64,000 nucleotides of DNA. Origin: Flavivirga amylovorans (GTDB taxonomy: Bacteria; Bacteroidota; Bacteroidia; Flavobacteriales; Flavobacteriaceae). The stretch spans positions 248,001 to 312,000 of the forward strand of contig NZ_JAUOEM010000004.1 of NCBI RefSeq assembly GCF_030540875.1. The letters are read 5' to 3'. Below are positions 55,617 through 64,000 of this stretch, one piece after another. Position 1 is the stretch's first letter; each line of letters begins with the position of its first letter. The notes beneath the pieces are model-generated. The model saw only the letters and a program-made list of their open reading frames with translations. It did not search any database and had not been told where the DNA came from. A program made the position numbers and the translations under genes.

Positions 55617-57353
55617 ATGGCGTCTCATTACGAAGCACCTATTAGAAGACCTTTAGTTACAGGCGAAAAATCATATCACGATGTTACTGTAGATGTGGCA
55701 AAACCTGTAGAGGGAAAAGCAAATAAACAATGGTGGATAGTTTTTGGTATTTCACTTGTCGCTTTTCTTTGGGGAATTGGATGTATTATTTATACCATAT
55801 CAACAGGTATTGGAACTTGGGGTTTAAACAAGACCGTAGGTTGGGCCTGGGATATTACTAACTTCGTTTGGTGGGTTGGTATTGGTCACGCAGGAACACT
55901 TATTTCTGCAGTACTATTATTATTCCGTCAAAAATGGAGAATGGCCATTAACCGTTCTGCAGAAGCAATGACTATTTTCTCTGTTGTTCAGGCAGGATTG
56001 TTTCCAATCATTCACATGGGTCGTCCGTGGTTAGGATATTGGGTATTACCTATTCCAAACCAATTTGGTTCTTTATGGGTAAACTTTAACTCACCATTAC
56101 TTTGGGATGTATTTGCAATATCTACATATTTATCTGTATCATTAGTATTCTGGTGGACAGGTTTATTACCAGATTTTGCTATGTTACGTGATAGAGCTAT
56201 TAAGCCTTTCCAAAAGAAAATATATTCTTTATTAAGTTTTGGATGGTCAGGTCGTGCTAAAGATTGGCAACGTTTTGAAGAAGTATCTTTGGTACTTGCA
56301 GGTTTAGCAACACCATTAGTACTTTCTGTACACACCATTGTATCATTTGACTTCGCAACGTCGGTAATTCCAGGTTGGCATACTACCATTTTTCCACCTT
56401 ACTTCGTTGCAGGAGCCGTATTCTCAGGATTTGCCATGGTAAACACACTTCTTATTATTATGAGAAAAGTGTGTAACCTTGAAGATTATATTACAGTACA
56501 ACACATCGAATTAATGAACATAGTCATTATGATTACGGGTTCTATAGTAGGTGTAGCATATATAACAGAGTTATTTATTGCTTGGTATTCTGGTGTAGAA
56601 TACGAACAATATGCATTCTTGAACAGAGCAACAGGGCCTTACTGGTGGGCATATTGGGCAATGATGACTTGTAATGTATTCTCTCCACAATTCATGTGGT
56701 TTAAGAAACTAAGAACAAGTATAATGTTCTCTTTCTTTATCTCAATTGTGGTAAATATAGGAATGTGGTTTGAGCGTTTTGTAATTATTGTAACGTCATT
56801 ACATAGAGATTACTTACCATCATCATGGACTATGTTCTCACCAACATTTGTAGATATAGGTATCTTTGTAGGAACTATAGGGTTCTTCTTTGTACTATTC
56901 TTATTATATTCAAGAACATTCCCAGTAATAGCACAAGCAGAGGTTAAAACCATTTTGAAATCTTCTGGTGAACGTTATAAGAAAATTAGAGAAAGAGGAG
57001 ACAGTCTAGTAGGAACAGGAGTCGATGCAAGAACTTCTGGAGGACAAGCTACTAAGTCAGCACCAGTTGCAGAAACAACAACTGAAGAAGATAATTCAGC
57101 CAAAGTAACTAACTTACTTGATAGTATTGGAGCTTTTGATGCTGCTACACAAAAAGCTGATGACTTAAAGAAAGTAAATGGTATCGGACCTAAAATGGAA
57201 GAAACACTTAACAGTATTGGTATTTATACCTTCCTTCAGGTTAGTAAGATGACGAAAAAAGAATACGACTTGTTAGACTCTATTACAGGTTCTTTCCCAG
57301 GAAGAGCAGAACGTGATGATTGGTCTGGACAAGCTAAAAATTTAATAAACTAA
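55617..57353 (+). CDS. actC: Alternative complex III subunit ActC (NrfD-like) with C-terminal HhH domain
   Basis: The protein has 578 residues. About ten membrane helices (about 35-465) make up the NrfD/PsrC quinol-binding subunit, with conserved WWVGIGHAGTLISAVLLLFR and HTIVSFDFATSVIPGWH. After a low-complexity linker (about 465-495) comes an 82-residue C-terminal domain (497-578) with the helix-hairpin-helix signature NGIGPKMEETLNSIGI. That extension is not part of standard ActC (about 450-480 residues) and may bind protein or nucleic acid; its role is unknown. Confidence 0.93.
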   Translation: MASHYEAPIRRPLVTGEKSYHDVTVDVAKPVEGKANKQWWIVFGISLVAFLWGIGCIIYTISTGIGTWGLNKTVGWAWDITNFVWWVGIGHAGTLISAVLLLFRQKWRMAINRSAEAMTIFSVVQAGLFPIIHMGRPWLGYWVLPIPNQFGSLWVNFNSPLLWDVFAISTYLSVSLVFWWTGLLPDFAMLRDRAIKPFQKKIYSLLSFGWSGRAKDWQRFEEVSLVLAGLATPLVLSVHTIVSFDFATSVIPGWHTTIFPPYFVAGAVFSGFAMVNTLLIIMRKVCNLEDYITVQHIELMNIVIMITGSIVGVAYITELFIAWYSGVEYEQYAFLNRATGPYWWAYWAMMTCNVFSPQFMWFKKLRTSIMFSFFISIVVNIGMWFERFVIIVTSLHRDYLPSSWTMFSPTFVDIGIFVGTIGFFFVLFLLYSRTFPVIAQAEVKTILKSSGERYKKIRERGDSLVGTGVDARTSGGQATKSAPVAETTTEEDNSAKVTNLLDSIGAFDAATQKADDLKKVNGIGPKMEETLNSIGIYTFLQVSKMTKKEYDLLDSITGSFPGRAERDDWSGQAKNLIN

Positions 57354-57362
57354 ATATAGTCA

Positions 57363-57893
57363 ATGGAAGCTTCAAAAGTTATTCACGCTATTTATACCGA
57401 TGATGATGTATTAATGTCTGCTGTTAAGAAAGTAAAGGCAGAAAAACATCACATTGAAGAGATATATACACCATTTCCAGTTCACGGACTAGACAAAGCC
57501 ATGGGTTTAGCACCTACGCGTATTGCTATTACAGCATTTATGTATGGTTTAGTTGGTTTAACAGTAGCCATCACAATGATGAATTTCATTATGATTGAAG
57601 ATTGGCCTCAGAACATTGGTGGTAAACCAAGTTTTAGTTACATAGAAAACATGCCAGCATTCGTGCCAATTATGTTTGAACTAACAGTGTTTTTTGCTGC
57701 CCACTTAATGGTAATAACGTTTTACTTACGTAGTAGAATGTGGCCTTTTAAAGATGCCGAAAATCCAGACCCAAGAACTACAGATGACCATTTCTTAATG
57801 GAAATAGCAGTTCATGGAAATGAAAGTGAATTAGAAAGCTTGCTTAAAGAAACTGGAGCAGTTGAAGTTAATTTAGTTGATAAAGCCCATTAA
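57363..57893 (+). CDS. actD: Alternative complex III subunit ActD (DUF3341)
   Basis: The protein has 176 residues. DUF3341 features are HAIYTDDDVLMSAVKKVKAE, the IYTPFPVHGLDKAMGL motif and two membrane helices (about 60-80 and 100-120). It is the small two-helix subunit that holds the membrane part of the complex together. It starts 9 bases after actC. Confidence 0.93.
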   Translation: MEASKVIHAIYTDDDVLMSAVKKVKAEKHHIEEIYTPFPVHGLDKAMGLAPTRIAITAFMYGLVGLTVAITMMNFIMIEDWPQNIGGKPSFSYIENMPAFVPIMFELTVFFAAHLMVITFYLRSRMWPFKDAENPDPRTTDDHFLMEIAVHGNESELESLLKETGAVEVNLVDKAH

Positions 57894-57998
57894 TAATAAA
57901 TATGAAATGAGCATAAACAGAATTTAATTTTTAGATTTTTAAAAAATTAAAATGTTTTGTGAATTACATTTGACAAAAAAGACAATATAAGTTGACAA

Positions 57999-58550
57999 AT
58001 GAAAAGCTTAATTAAAATAGTAGTAGTAGCAGTGGTTTTAGTTGCTGTATCATGTAAAAAAGATTCAGCTCCTAACTATCAATTCATGCCAAACATGTAT
58101 GAATCTGTAGGATATGAAACTTATGGAGAAGCAGCATTTCCTGATGGCGTAGAAGCTCAGAAACCTGTTGAAGGAACAGTGCCAAGAGGATACATTCCTT
58201 TTGATATTGAAAACACTACAGAAGGTTACGAGTTAGCTAAAACAACATTAGTAAGTACTTTAGATTCTACTCAAGTAGATTTAGAAAGAGGAAAAGCTTT
58301 ATATGATATCTATTGTGGCATTTGTCATGGTAATAAAGGTAACGGGCAAGGAAAACTTGTAAAGCGTGAAAAAATCCTTGGTATTCCAAGTTATGATGAT
58401 GCTGGAAGAGCTATAACAGCAGGAAGTATTTACCATACTATTTATTACGGTAAAAACGCAATGGGTTCTTATGCTAACCAATTGAACGAAGAAGAACGTT
58501 GGCAAGTAGTATCATACGTGTTGAAGTTAAAATCAGATTTAGAAAAGTAA
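57999..58550 (+). CDS. actE: Alternative complex III subunit ActE, mono-haem cytochrome c lipoprotein
   Basis: The protein has 183 residues. A lipoprotein signal ends at VAVSC (C19). One cytochrome c domain has CGICH at 106-110 and a methionine ligand in NAMGSYANQL. It is anchored in the membrane and passes electrons out of the complex. A 105-base AT-rich gap separates it from actD. Confidence 0.94.
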   Translation: MKSLIKIVVVAVVLVAVSCKKDSAPNYQFMPNMYESVGYETYGEAAFPDGVEAQKPVEGTVPRGYIPFDIENTTEGYELAKTTLVSTLDSTQVDLERGKALYDIYCGICHGNKGNGQGKLVKREKILGIPSYDDAGRAITAGSIYHTIYYGKNAMGSYANQLNEEERWQVVSYVLKLKSDLEK

Positions 58551-58572
58551 GATTGATAAGATTATTATAGAT

Positions 58573-59934
58573 ATGTATACATTTTCAAATAAATTAAAGA
58601 CATTTTCTTTCATACTAATGATACTAGGTGCGTTAGGTGTAGGATATGGTTTTTTGACATCTCATAAATCTTTAGATGAAGTTAAAACAATGCTAGCTGA
58701 AGAAGCCTCTCATCATGGAGGCGGTCATGAAGCGACGCATGATGCAGCTCCAGCTAGTCACGATACACATGCTAAAGAATCTTCTCATGGAGAAGAAACA
58801 CATGATAACGCACATCATGGTGATGCTCATGCAAAACACGTGCAACACCAAATTCATAACAGACCTTGGTCTGCATTATACGTAGCAGCATTTTTCTTTA
58901 TGATGATTGCTTTAGGAATATTAGCATTTTATGCCATCCAAATTGCATCACAAGCAGGTTGGTCTCCAGTACTTTTTAGAGTTATGGAAGGTATGACAGC
59001 TTATCTATTACCAGGTGCTTTAATTGTCGTTGCTATTGCAATTTTTGCTGGTGATCATTTATTTGTATGGATGAATCCAGATATGATAAATCCAGAAAGC
59101 GAACATTTCGATAAGTTAGTAGCTGGTAAGTCTGGTTGGTTAAATAAAACAGGATTCATTATCCGTGCTTTAATCTTTATTGGAGGATGGAGTTTATACC
59201 GTCACTTTTCACGTAAATTTTCAATTGCTCAAGATACAGCAGAAGATAAAAGTAATTTTAAAAAGTTATTCCGTATAACAGCAGGATTTTTAGTATTCTT
59301 TATTTATACAGAATCAATGATGTCTTGGGATTGGATAATGAGTGTGGATCCACACTGGTTCTCAACATTATTTGGATGGTACGTCTTTGCAAGTATGTTT
59401 GTAAGTGGAATAACGGTATTAGCTTTAATCACTTTATATTTAAAATCTAAAGGGCAATTAGAGTTTGTTAATGAAAATCATTTACATGATGTAGCTAAGT
59501 TTATGTTTGCATTCAGTATTTTCTGGACATATTTATGGTTTTCACAATTCATGCTTATTTGGTACTCAAATATCCCAGAAGAGGTTACCTATTTTGTAAC
59601 TCGTTTCCAAGATTATAAATTACCATTCTTAGGTATGGTAGTTATGAACTTTGTATTCCCAATATTAATGCTAATGAATGCCGATTACAAACGTATTTCA
59701 TGGTTTGTTGTTATGGCAGGGTTAGTCATATTAGCAGGACATTATATTGATATCTTCAATATGATTATGCCAGCTACTGTTGGAGATAGATGGTTTATAG
59801 GAATTCCAGAAATAAGTTCAGTATTACTATTTGCAGGGTTATTTATATTTATAGTATTTACAGCTTTAACAAAAGCGCCATTACTAGTAAAAAGATACCC
59901 TTTCATAAAGGAAAGCGAAGAATTTCATTATTAA
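58573..59934 (+). CDS. actF: Alternative complex III subunit ActF (NrfD-like)
   Basis: The protein has 453 residues and about ten membrane helices of the NrfD type, homologous to ActC. A histidine-rich loop (about 37-95, with HHGGGHEATH, HDTHAKESSHGEETHDNAHH) lies between the first helix and the core; it could bind metal ions but is not a known catalytic element. It forms the second membrane module of the complex and possibly contributes to proton movement. Confidence 0.93.
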   Translation: MYTFSNKLKTFSFILMILGALGVGYGFLTSHKSLDEVKTMLAEEASHHGGGHEATHDAAPASHDTHAKESSHGEETHDNAHHGDAHAKHVQHQIHNRPWSALYVAAFFFMMIALGILAFYAIQIASQAGWSPVLFRVMEGMTAYLLPGALIVVAIAIFAGDHLFVWMNPDMINPESEHFDKLVAGKSGWLNKTGFIIRALIFIGGWSLYRHFSRKFSIAQDTAEDKSNFKKLFRITAGFLVFFIYTESMMSWDWIMSVDPHWFSTLFGWYVFASMFVSGITVLALITLYLKSKGQLEFVNENHLHDVAKFMFAFSIFWTYLWFSQFMLIWYSNIPEEVTYFVTRFQDYKLPFLGMVVMNFVFPILMLMNADYKRISWFVVMAGLVILAGHYIDIFNMIMPATVGDRWFIGIPEISSVLLFAGLFIFIVFTALTKAPLLVKRYPFIKESEEFHY

Positions 59935-59964
59935 TTAAGATATAAATAAAGAAGAACGATAACA

Positions 59965-61032
59965 ATGACTACTTTATTAACAATTATAGTTTTAGTATTT
60001 ATTTTAGTAGCCATTTGGCAAATGGTAAAGATTTTCGATTTAGCACAAGCTAAAAACGAAAACACTCAAGTTGCTACAGATAAGGATAACACAATGAATG
60101 CATATTTAATGATGGGCTTTTTAGCTTTTATTTATGTTATTACCATTGTATGCTTTGTAAAATGGGGAGATTTACCATTAATGTCAAATGCTGCCTCAGA
60201 ACATGGTGTGGTTGTTGATAATTTGATGGTTATCTCTATGATAATTATTTTTATTGTACAGACCATTACACAGTTCCTATTACACTATTTTGCTTATAAA
60301 TACAAAGGCGAAAAAGGTAAAAAAGCATTATTCTTTGCAGATAATAATAAACTAGAAGCTATTTGGACTATTATTCCAGTAATCGTTCTTGCAGGTTTAA
60401 TTATTTATGGATTAAATACTTGGATTAATATCATGGGTGTTGATGAGAGTGATGATCCAATAGTAGTTGAATTATATGCGCAGCAATTTAACTGGAAAGC
60501 TAGATATGCTGGAGCAGATAATACTTTAGGAAAAGCGAATGTCCGTTTAATTGATATTGATCGTGCTAATATTTTAGGTATAGATGAAGCTGACCCTAAT
60601 GCACAAGATGATGTTATTACTACAGAGTTGCACTTACCAGTTGGTAAGCCTGTATTATTTAAAATGCGCTCACAAGATGTATTGCATTCTGCTTACATGC
60701 CACATTTTAGAGCTCAAATGAACTGTGTTCCAGGAATGATCACACAATTTGGTTTCACGCCTACGGTTACTACTGCTGATATGCGAGAAACATCTCAAAT
60801 CAAAGAAAAAGTTCAAAGAATTAATAATATTAGAGTAGAAAATAGTAAACCTCTATTAGCAAAAGGAGAAGAGCCTTTAGAATCTTACGAATTTGATTAC
60901 CTACTACTTTGTAATAAAATTTGTGGGAAGTCTCATTACAACATGCAAATGAAGATAGTTGTAGAAACTCAAGAAGAATACAATGCTTGGATAAAGGAGC
61001 AGAAAGCATTCAAAAACTCTCTAATTAACTAA
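59965..61032 (+). CDS. coxB: Cytochrome c oxidase subunit II
   Basis: The protein has 355 residues. An N-terminal membrane hairpin (helices near 2-20, 45-65 and 80-105) precedes the cupredoxin domain. The CuA site is complete: H in QDVLHSAYMPHF and CNKICGKSHYNM with the C-x3-C-x3-H-x2-M pattern. The stretch EAIWTIIPVIVLAGLIIYGL is typical of the family. It accepts electrons from cytochrome c or directly from complex III. It lies 30 bases after actF, so reductase and oxidase are made from one message. Confidence 0.96.
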   Translation: MTTLLTIIVLVFILVAIWQMVKIFDLAQAKNENTQVATDKDNTMNAYLMMGFLAFIYVITIVCFVKWGDLPLMSNAASEHGVVVDNLMVISMIIIFIVQTITQFLLHYFAYKYKGEKGKKALFFADNNKLEAIWTIIPVIVLAGLIIYGLNTWINIMGVDESDDPIVVELYAQQFNWKARYAGADNTLGKANVRLIDIDRANILGIDEADPNAQDDVITTELHLPVGKPVLFKMRSQDVLHSAYMPHFRAQMNCVPGMITQFGFTPTVTTADMRETSQIKEKVQRINNIRVENSKPLLAKGEEPLESYEFDYLLLCNKICGKSHYNMQMKIVVETQEEYNAWIKEQKAFKNSLIN

Positions 61033-61060
61033 TTTAAAAAGATAAAAACGATATAAGATT

Positions 61061-62854
61061 ATGTCAGCACACGCAGATACTCACGCACACGAAGACGACC
61101 ACGGACATCATCATAAAGAAACGTTTGTAACTAAATATATATTTAGTCAAGACCATAAAATGATTGCCAAGCAGTACCTTATTACTGGTACCATTATGGG
61201 AGTTATTGGTGTATTAATGTCTATGATGTTTCGTATGCAAATCGCATGGCCAGAGGAGCCTAATGTATTGTTTGAAGCATTATTAGGTAAATGGGCACCA
61301 GATGGTGTTATGGATGCAGATATCTATTTAGCACTAGTTACTATACATGGTACTATTATGGTATTCTTTGTATTAACTGCTGGTTTAAGTGGTACGTTTA
61401 GTAACCTATTAATTCCATTGCAAATTGGTGCACGCGATATGGCGTCAGGATTTTTAAATATGGTATCTTATTGGTTATTCTTCTTGTCGAGTGTAATCAT
61501 GGTAATTTCCTTATTTGTTGAAGCTGGACCAGCAGCAGCAGGATGGACCATTTATCCACCATTAAGTGCTTTACCAATGGCTCAAGGAGGTTCAGGTATG
61601 GGGATGACATTATGGTTAGTATCTATGGCCATATTCATCGCATCATCATTATTAGGGTCACTTAATTATATTGTTACAGTAATTAACTTACGTACAAAAG
61701 GAATGTCTATGACTAGACTACCTTTAACAATCTGGGCATTCTTTATTACAGCTGTTATTGGTGTGATATCTTTCCCAGTATTATTATCTGCAGCCTTATT
61801 ATTAATAATGGATAGAAGTTTTGGAACATCATTCTTCTTATCAGATATATTTATTCAAGGAGAAGTATTGCATTACCAAGGAGGATCACCAGTTTTGTTT
61901 GAACACTTATTCTGGTTCTTAGGACACCCTGAAGTATATATTGTAATACTACCTGCAATGGGACTAGTTTCCGAAATTATGGCATCCAATTCGCGTAAAC
62001 CTATTTTTGGGTATCGTGCTATGATCGCTTCTATTTTAGCAATTGCATTCTTATCTACAATTGTATGGGGACACCATATGTTTATTTCAGGAATGAATCC
62101 ATTCCTAGGATCTGTATTTACATTTACAACCTTGTTAATTGCAATACCATCTGCGGTAAAAGCATTTAACTGGATAACCACACTCTGGAAGGGTAATTTG
62201 CAAATGAATCCAGCTATGTTATTCTCTATTGGTTTTGTATCAACATTTATAACAGGAGGTTTAACGGGAATTATTTTAGGAGATAGTGCCTTAGATATTA
62301 ACGTACATGACACCTATTTTGTAGTAGCACACTTCCATTTAGTAATGGGGATATCTGCACTATATGGTATGTTTGCAGGAATCTATCACTGGTATCCTAA
62401 GATGTTTGGTAAGATGTTAAATAAAAACTTAGGCTATATCCACTTCTGGATTACCGCAGTTTGTGCTTATGGCGTATTTTTCCCAATGCACTTTATTGGT
62501 ATGGCAGGATTACCACGTCGTTATTATACAAATAGTAACTTTCCTTTATTTGATGATTTAGCAAATGTAAACGTTATTATTACCATATTCGCTTTAATAG
62601 GCGGGGTCGTTCAAATCGTTTATTTATACAATTTCTTTGCTAGTATCTTCTATGGAAAGAAAGCAGAGCAAAATCCATGGAAATCGACAACACTAGAATG
62701 GACTGCACCTGTAGAGCACATGCATGGAAACTGGCCAGGAGACATTCCGCACGTACACCGTTGGGCTTACGATTATAGTAAACCGGGACATGATGTAGAT
62801 TTCGTCCCTCAAAACATTCCTCTAAAAGATGGGGAAGAAGAATTACAGCACTAG
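61061..62854 (+). CDS. coxA: Cytochrome c oxidase subunit I
   Basis: The protein has 597 residues and twelve membrane helices. It has the haem-copper signature (GHPEVYIVILPAMGLVSEIM, WGHHMF) and the haem-ligand segment HDTYFVVAHFHLVMG. The active site reduces oxygen to water and pumps protons. The N terminus is histidine-rich (HADTHAHEDDHGHHHKE), possibly metal-binding. A strong terminator 27 bases later ends the operon. No subunit III or IV follows in the window; these may be elsewhere. Confidence 0.97.
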   Translation: MSAHADTHAHEDDHGHHHKETFVTKYIFSQDHKMIAKQYLITGTIMGVIGVLMSMMFRMQIAWPEEPNVLFEALLGKWAPDGVMDADIYLALVTIHGTIMVFFVLTAGLSGTFSNLLIPLQIGARDMASGFLNMVSYWLFFLSSVIMVISLFVEAGPAAAGWTIYPPLSALPMAQGGSGMGMTLWLVSMAIFIASSLLGSLNYIVTVINLRTKGMSMTRLPLTIWAFFITAVIGVISFPVLLSAALLLIMDRSFGTSFFLSDIFIQGEVLHYQGGSPVLFEHLFWFLGHPEVYIVILPAMGLVSEIMASNSRKPIFGYRAMIASILAIAFLSTIVWGHHMFISGMNPFLGSVFTFTTLLIAIPSAVKAFNWITTLWKGNLQMNPAMLFSIGFVSTFITGGLTGIILGDSALDINVHDTYFVVAHFHLVMGISALYGMFAGIYHWYPKMFGKMLNKNLGYIHFWITAVCAYGVFFPMHFIGMAGLPRRYYTNSNFPLFDDLANVNVIITIFALIGGVVQIVYLYNFFASIFYGKKAEQNPWKSTTLEWTAPVEHMHGNWPGDIPHVHRWAYDYSKPGHDVDFVPQNIPLKDGEEELQH

Positions 62855-62881
62855 TCTAGTTACTTAGTAAACATATAAAAT

Positions 62882-62930
62882 AAAAGCCAAAGCCTTTCTA
62901 ATTTAGAAAGGCTTTGGCTTTTAGTATTTT
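62882..62930 (+). terminator. Strong terminator of the act-cox operon
   Basis: Positions 62882-62900 and 62904-62922 form a perfect 19-bp stem with loop ATT, followed by AGTATTTTATC. The T-rich tail is weaker than the stem, but the stem is the longest in the window. Confidence 0.92.
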
Positions 62931-63207
62931 ATCTTCTTATGTTTTTTAATAAGTAAGTTTTTTATTACAAAATATCCAATGAAGACACTTTTGACACTCA
63001 AAAACAAATAGCGACAGGTCTTAAACATCGCTTATTCGCATATTTTATCGATAAAATGCAAAATAATTTCAAAAAAGTCGATGAAATACAAAAATATCCG
63101 TTAAATTGCGAATTGAATTATTTTGTAAAAAACTTTCAAATAAAATATTTGTTTGATTTTACAGGGTTAATTCTGAACCAACTAGATATGAATATAAATT
63201 TTCAATT
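62931..63207. other. Gene-free stretch before the last gene, with repeat and promoter
   Basis: No coding sequence. A 16-base palindrome ATTTTATCGATAAAAT lies at 63042-63057, and a 16-base direct repeat (63048-63063 and 63078-63093, 14 of 16 identical, offset exactly 30 bases) overlaps it. A promoter-like pair follows at 63122-63151. Confidence 0.6.
63122..63151 (+). promoter_or_regulatory. Possible promoter of the terminal secreted-protein gene
   Basis: TTTG (63122-63125) and AATATTTG (63144-63151) are 18 bases apart, close to TTTG-N19-TAnnTTTG with one mismatch in the -7 element. The ATG is 56 bases downstream. Confidence 0.4.
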
Positions 63208-64000
63208 ATGAAAACAACTCTAGCTTTTAGAAATGTATTTAAGTATATATTTTGTGTTTTAATGTTATTATGCACTTCATTGTCAGTTTCTGCACAATGT
63301 CCTATAATAAATACTACAACTCCAATTTGTGATGCATCTGGATTAACTTTTGCTGACTTAACGGGACCAACATCAACATACAATTTTGTAGAAGATGGAG
63401 GTAATGGTGTACGGTGGTATGATGTCCCAACAGGAGGAACTGCTTTTTTTCCGACCGAACTCGTTGTAGAAGGAACCTATTATGTTGATGATAATTCAGG
63501 AACCTGTAACGGGGCTGGTAACCGAACAGCCATAAATATAGATTTTGCTGTAGGCCCATCTGGACAGAATTTAGAAGGTAATTATTGTAGTAATGAGAGT
63601 GCAACCATTCAGACTTACATAGATGATATTTTACAATTTGCTATACCAGCAGGGGGTGGTGTGGAAATATACTATGATGCAGGCTTAGTTAACCAAGCAA
63701 ATACGACTGATGTAATTCCTAACCCAGGAATACAGATACTTGTAGTATTTGTAGATGTTTTAGGTGGGAATTGTAAAAGTCAAGCAGAAGCAACTACAAT
63801 AGCCTTAATTCCCGCACCACAGGAACCAATACCTGATCCTGTACAAGATTTCTGTACAAATCCAACAGCTCCGACAATAGGAGATATAGATCCAGGTACT
63901 CCAGCTACTAATTATTTATGGTATGCTGCAGTTAATGGTTCAGGAATACCTACAGGAGCACCATTGTCAGATTCAGATCCATTAGTAGATGGTACTACTT
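63208..64000 (+). CDS. Large secreted Ig-like repeat protein, truncated by the window end
   Basis: ATG 63208 opens a frame that stays open for 264 codons to the edge. A signal peptide (about 1-30, ending SLSVSAQ) is followed by an extracellular, Cys/Gly/Thr/Pro-rich sequence in units of roughly 80-90 residues. Each unit has a cysteine and a tryptophan or tyrosine core (VRWYDVPTGGTAFFP, VEIYYDAGLVNQANTTDVIP, YLWYAAVNGSGIPTGAPLSD), as in Ig-like/SprB-type repeats of flavobacterial adhesins. It probably ends in a T9SS sorting domain beyond the window (inferred). Confidence 0.8.
   Translation, partial: MKTTLAFRNVFKYIFCVLMLLCTSLSVSAQCPIINTTTPICDASGLTFADLTGPTSTYNFVEDGGNGVRWYDVPTGGTAFFPTELVVEGTYYVDDNSGTCNGAGNRTAINIDFAVGPSGQNLEGNYCSNESATIQTYIDDILQFAIPAGGGVEIYYDAGLVNQANTTDVIPNPGIQILVVFVDVLGGNCKSQAEATTIALIPAPQEPIPDPVQDFCTNPTAPTIGDIDPGTPATNYLWYAAVNGSGIPTGAPLSDSDPLVDGTT

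Noticed and set aside
59965-60400. Loss of function in coxB because of an unusual N terminus
   Set aside because: The CuA ligand set (C-x3-C-x3-H-x2-M and the earlier histidine) is complete, so the subunit looks functional.
61873-62313. Antisense frame inside coxA
   Set aside because: coxA is clearly coding across this span, and the antisense product has no recognisable features.

Overview
The window comes from an AT-rich member of the Bacteroidota, almost certainly a marine-type flavobacterium (Flavobacteriaceae). The evidence is a type IX secretion C-terminal sorting domain, an alternative complex III respiratory operon, DUF5686, DUF2723 and PorT-like outer-membrane proteins, tRNA genes without an encoded CCA, and promoters of the Bacteroidota type (TTTG about 19 bases upstream of TAnnTTTG). 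No transposase, prophage or CRISPR array is visible. The species cannot be named from the sequence alone.

Layout. 1-9.4 kb is an accessory region. Leftward genes encode a 33-residue membrane peptide, a PKD/beta-barrel envelope protein, a TPR-CHAT protease-like protein, a retropepsin-like protease and a LuxR-type response regulator, preceded by a lipoprotein and a two-repeat secreted protein. A rightward ECF sigma factor and a membrane anti-sigma/TPR protein lie beside them. A shared TTGTTACCC (GGGTAACAA) motif precedes three of the leftward transcription units, which suggests one envelope-linked regulon. 9.5-14.7 kb holds a TatD nuclease, asparaginase, tRNA-Ser(GGA), an ExbB-(4TM)-ExbD-ExbD energy-transduction operon and an outer-membrane barrel. 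14.7-28.9 kb is leftward housekeeping: rpoN, asnS, an RND/MMPL exporter, a DUF5686 barrel, frr, pyrH, tsf, rpsB, rpsI, rplM, and a DUF3179 lipoprotein with a barrel partner.

29-45 kb holds YgiQ radical SAM, a DUF559 nuclease gene bracketed by 31-base inverted repeats (possibly a small selfish element), polA, a metallophosphoesterase, a cysteine-less thioredoxin-fold protein, a NodB deacetylase, a large DUF2723 membrane protein, tRNA-Gln(TTG) with a duplicated 3' end, a T9SS-exported protein and a universal stress protein. 45-50 kb is rimP-nusA-infB behind a leader terminator. 50-51 kb has a secreted tail-collar-like protein and a SPOR protein. 51-62.9 kb is the respiratory operon actABCDEF-coxB-coxA, which passes electrons from quinol through alternative complex III to a haem-copper oxidase. 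The window ends inside a large secreted repeat protein that begins at 63208.

The best candidate for an undescribed system is the CHAT/retropepsin/ECF locus at 0.4-9.4 kb. The DUF559 inverted-repeat unit is the second candidate.
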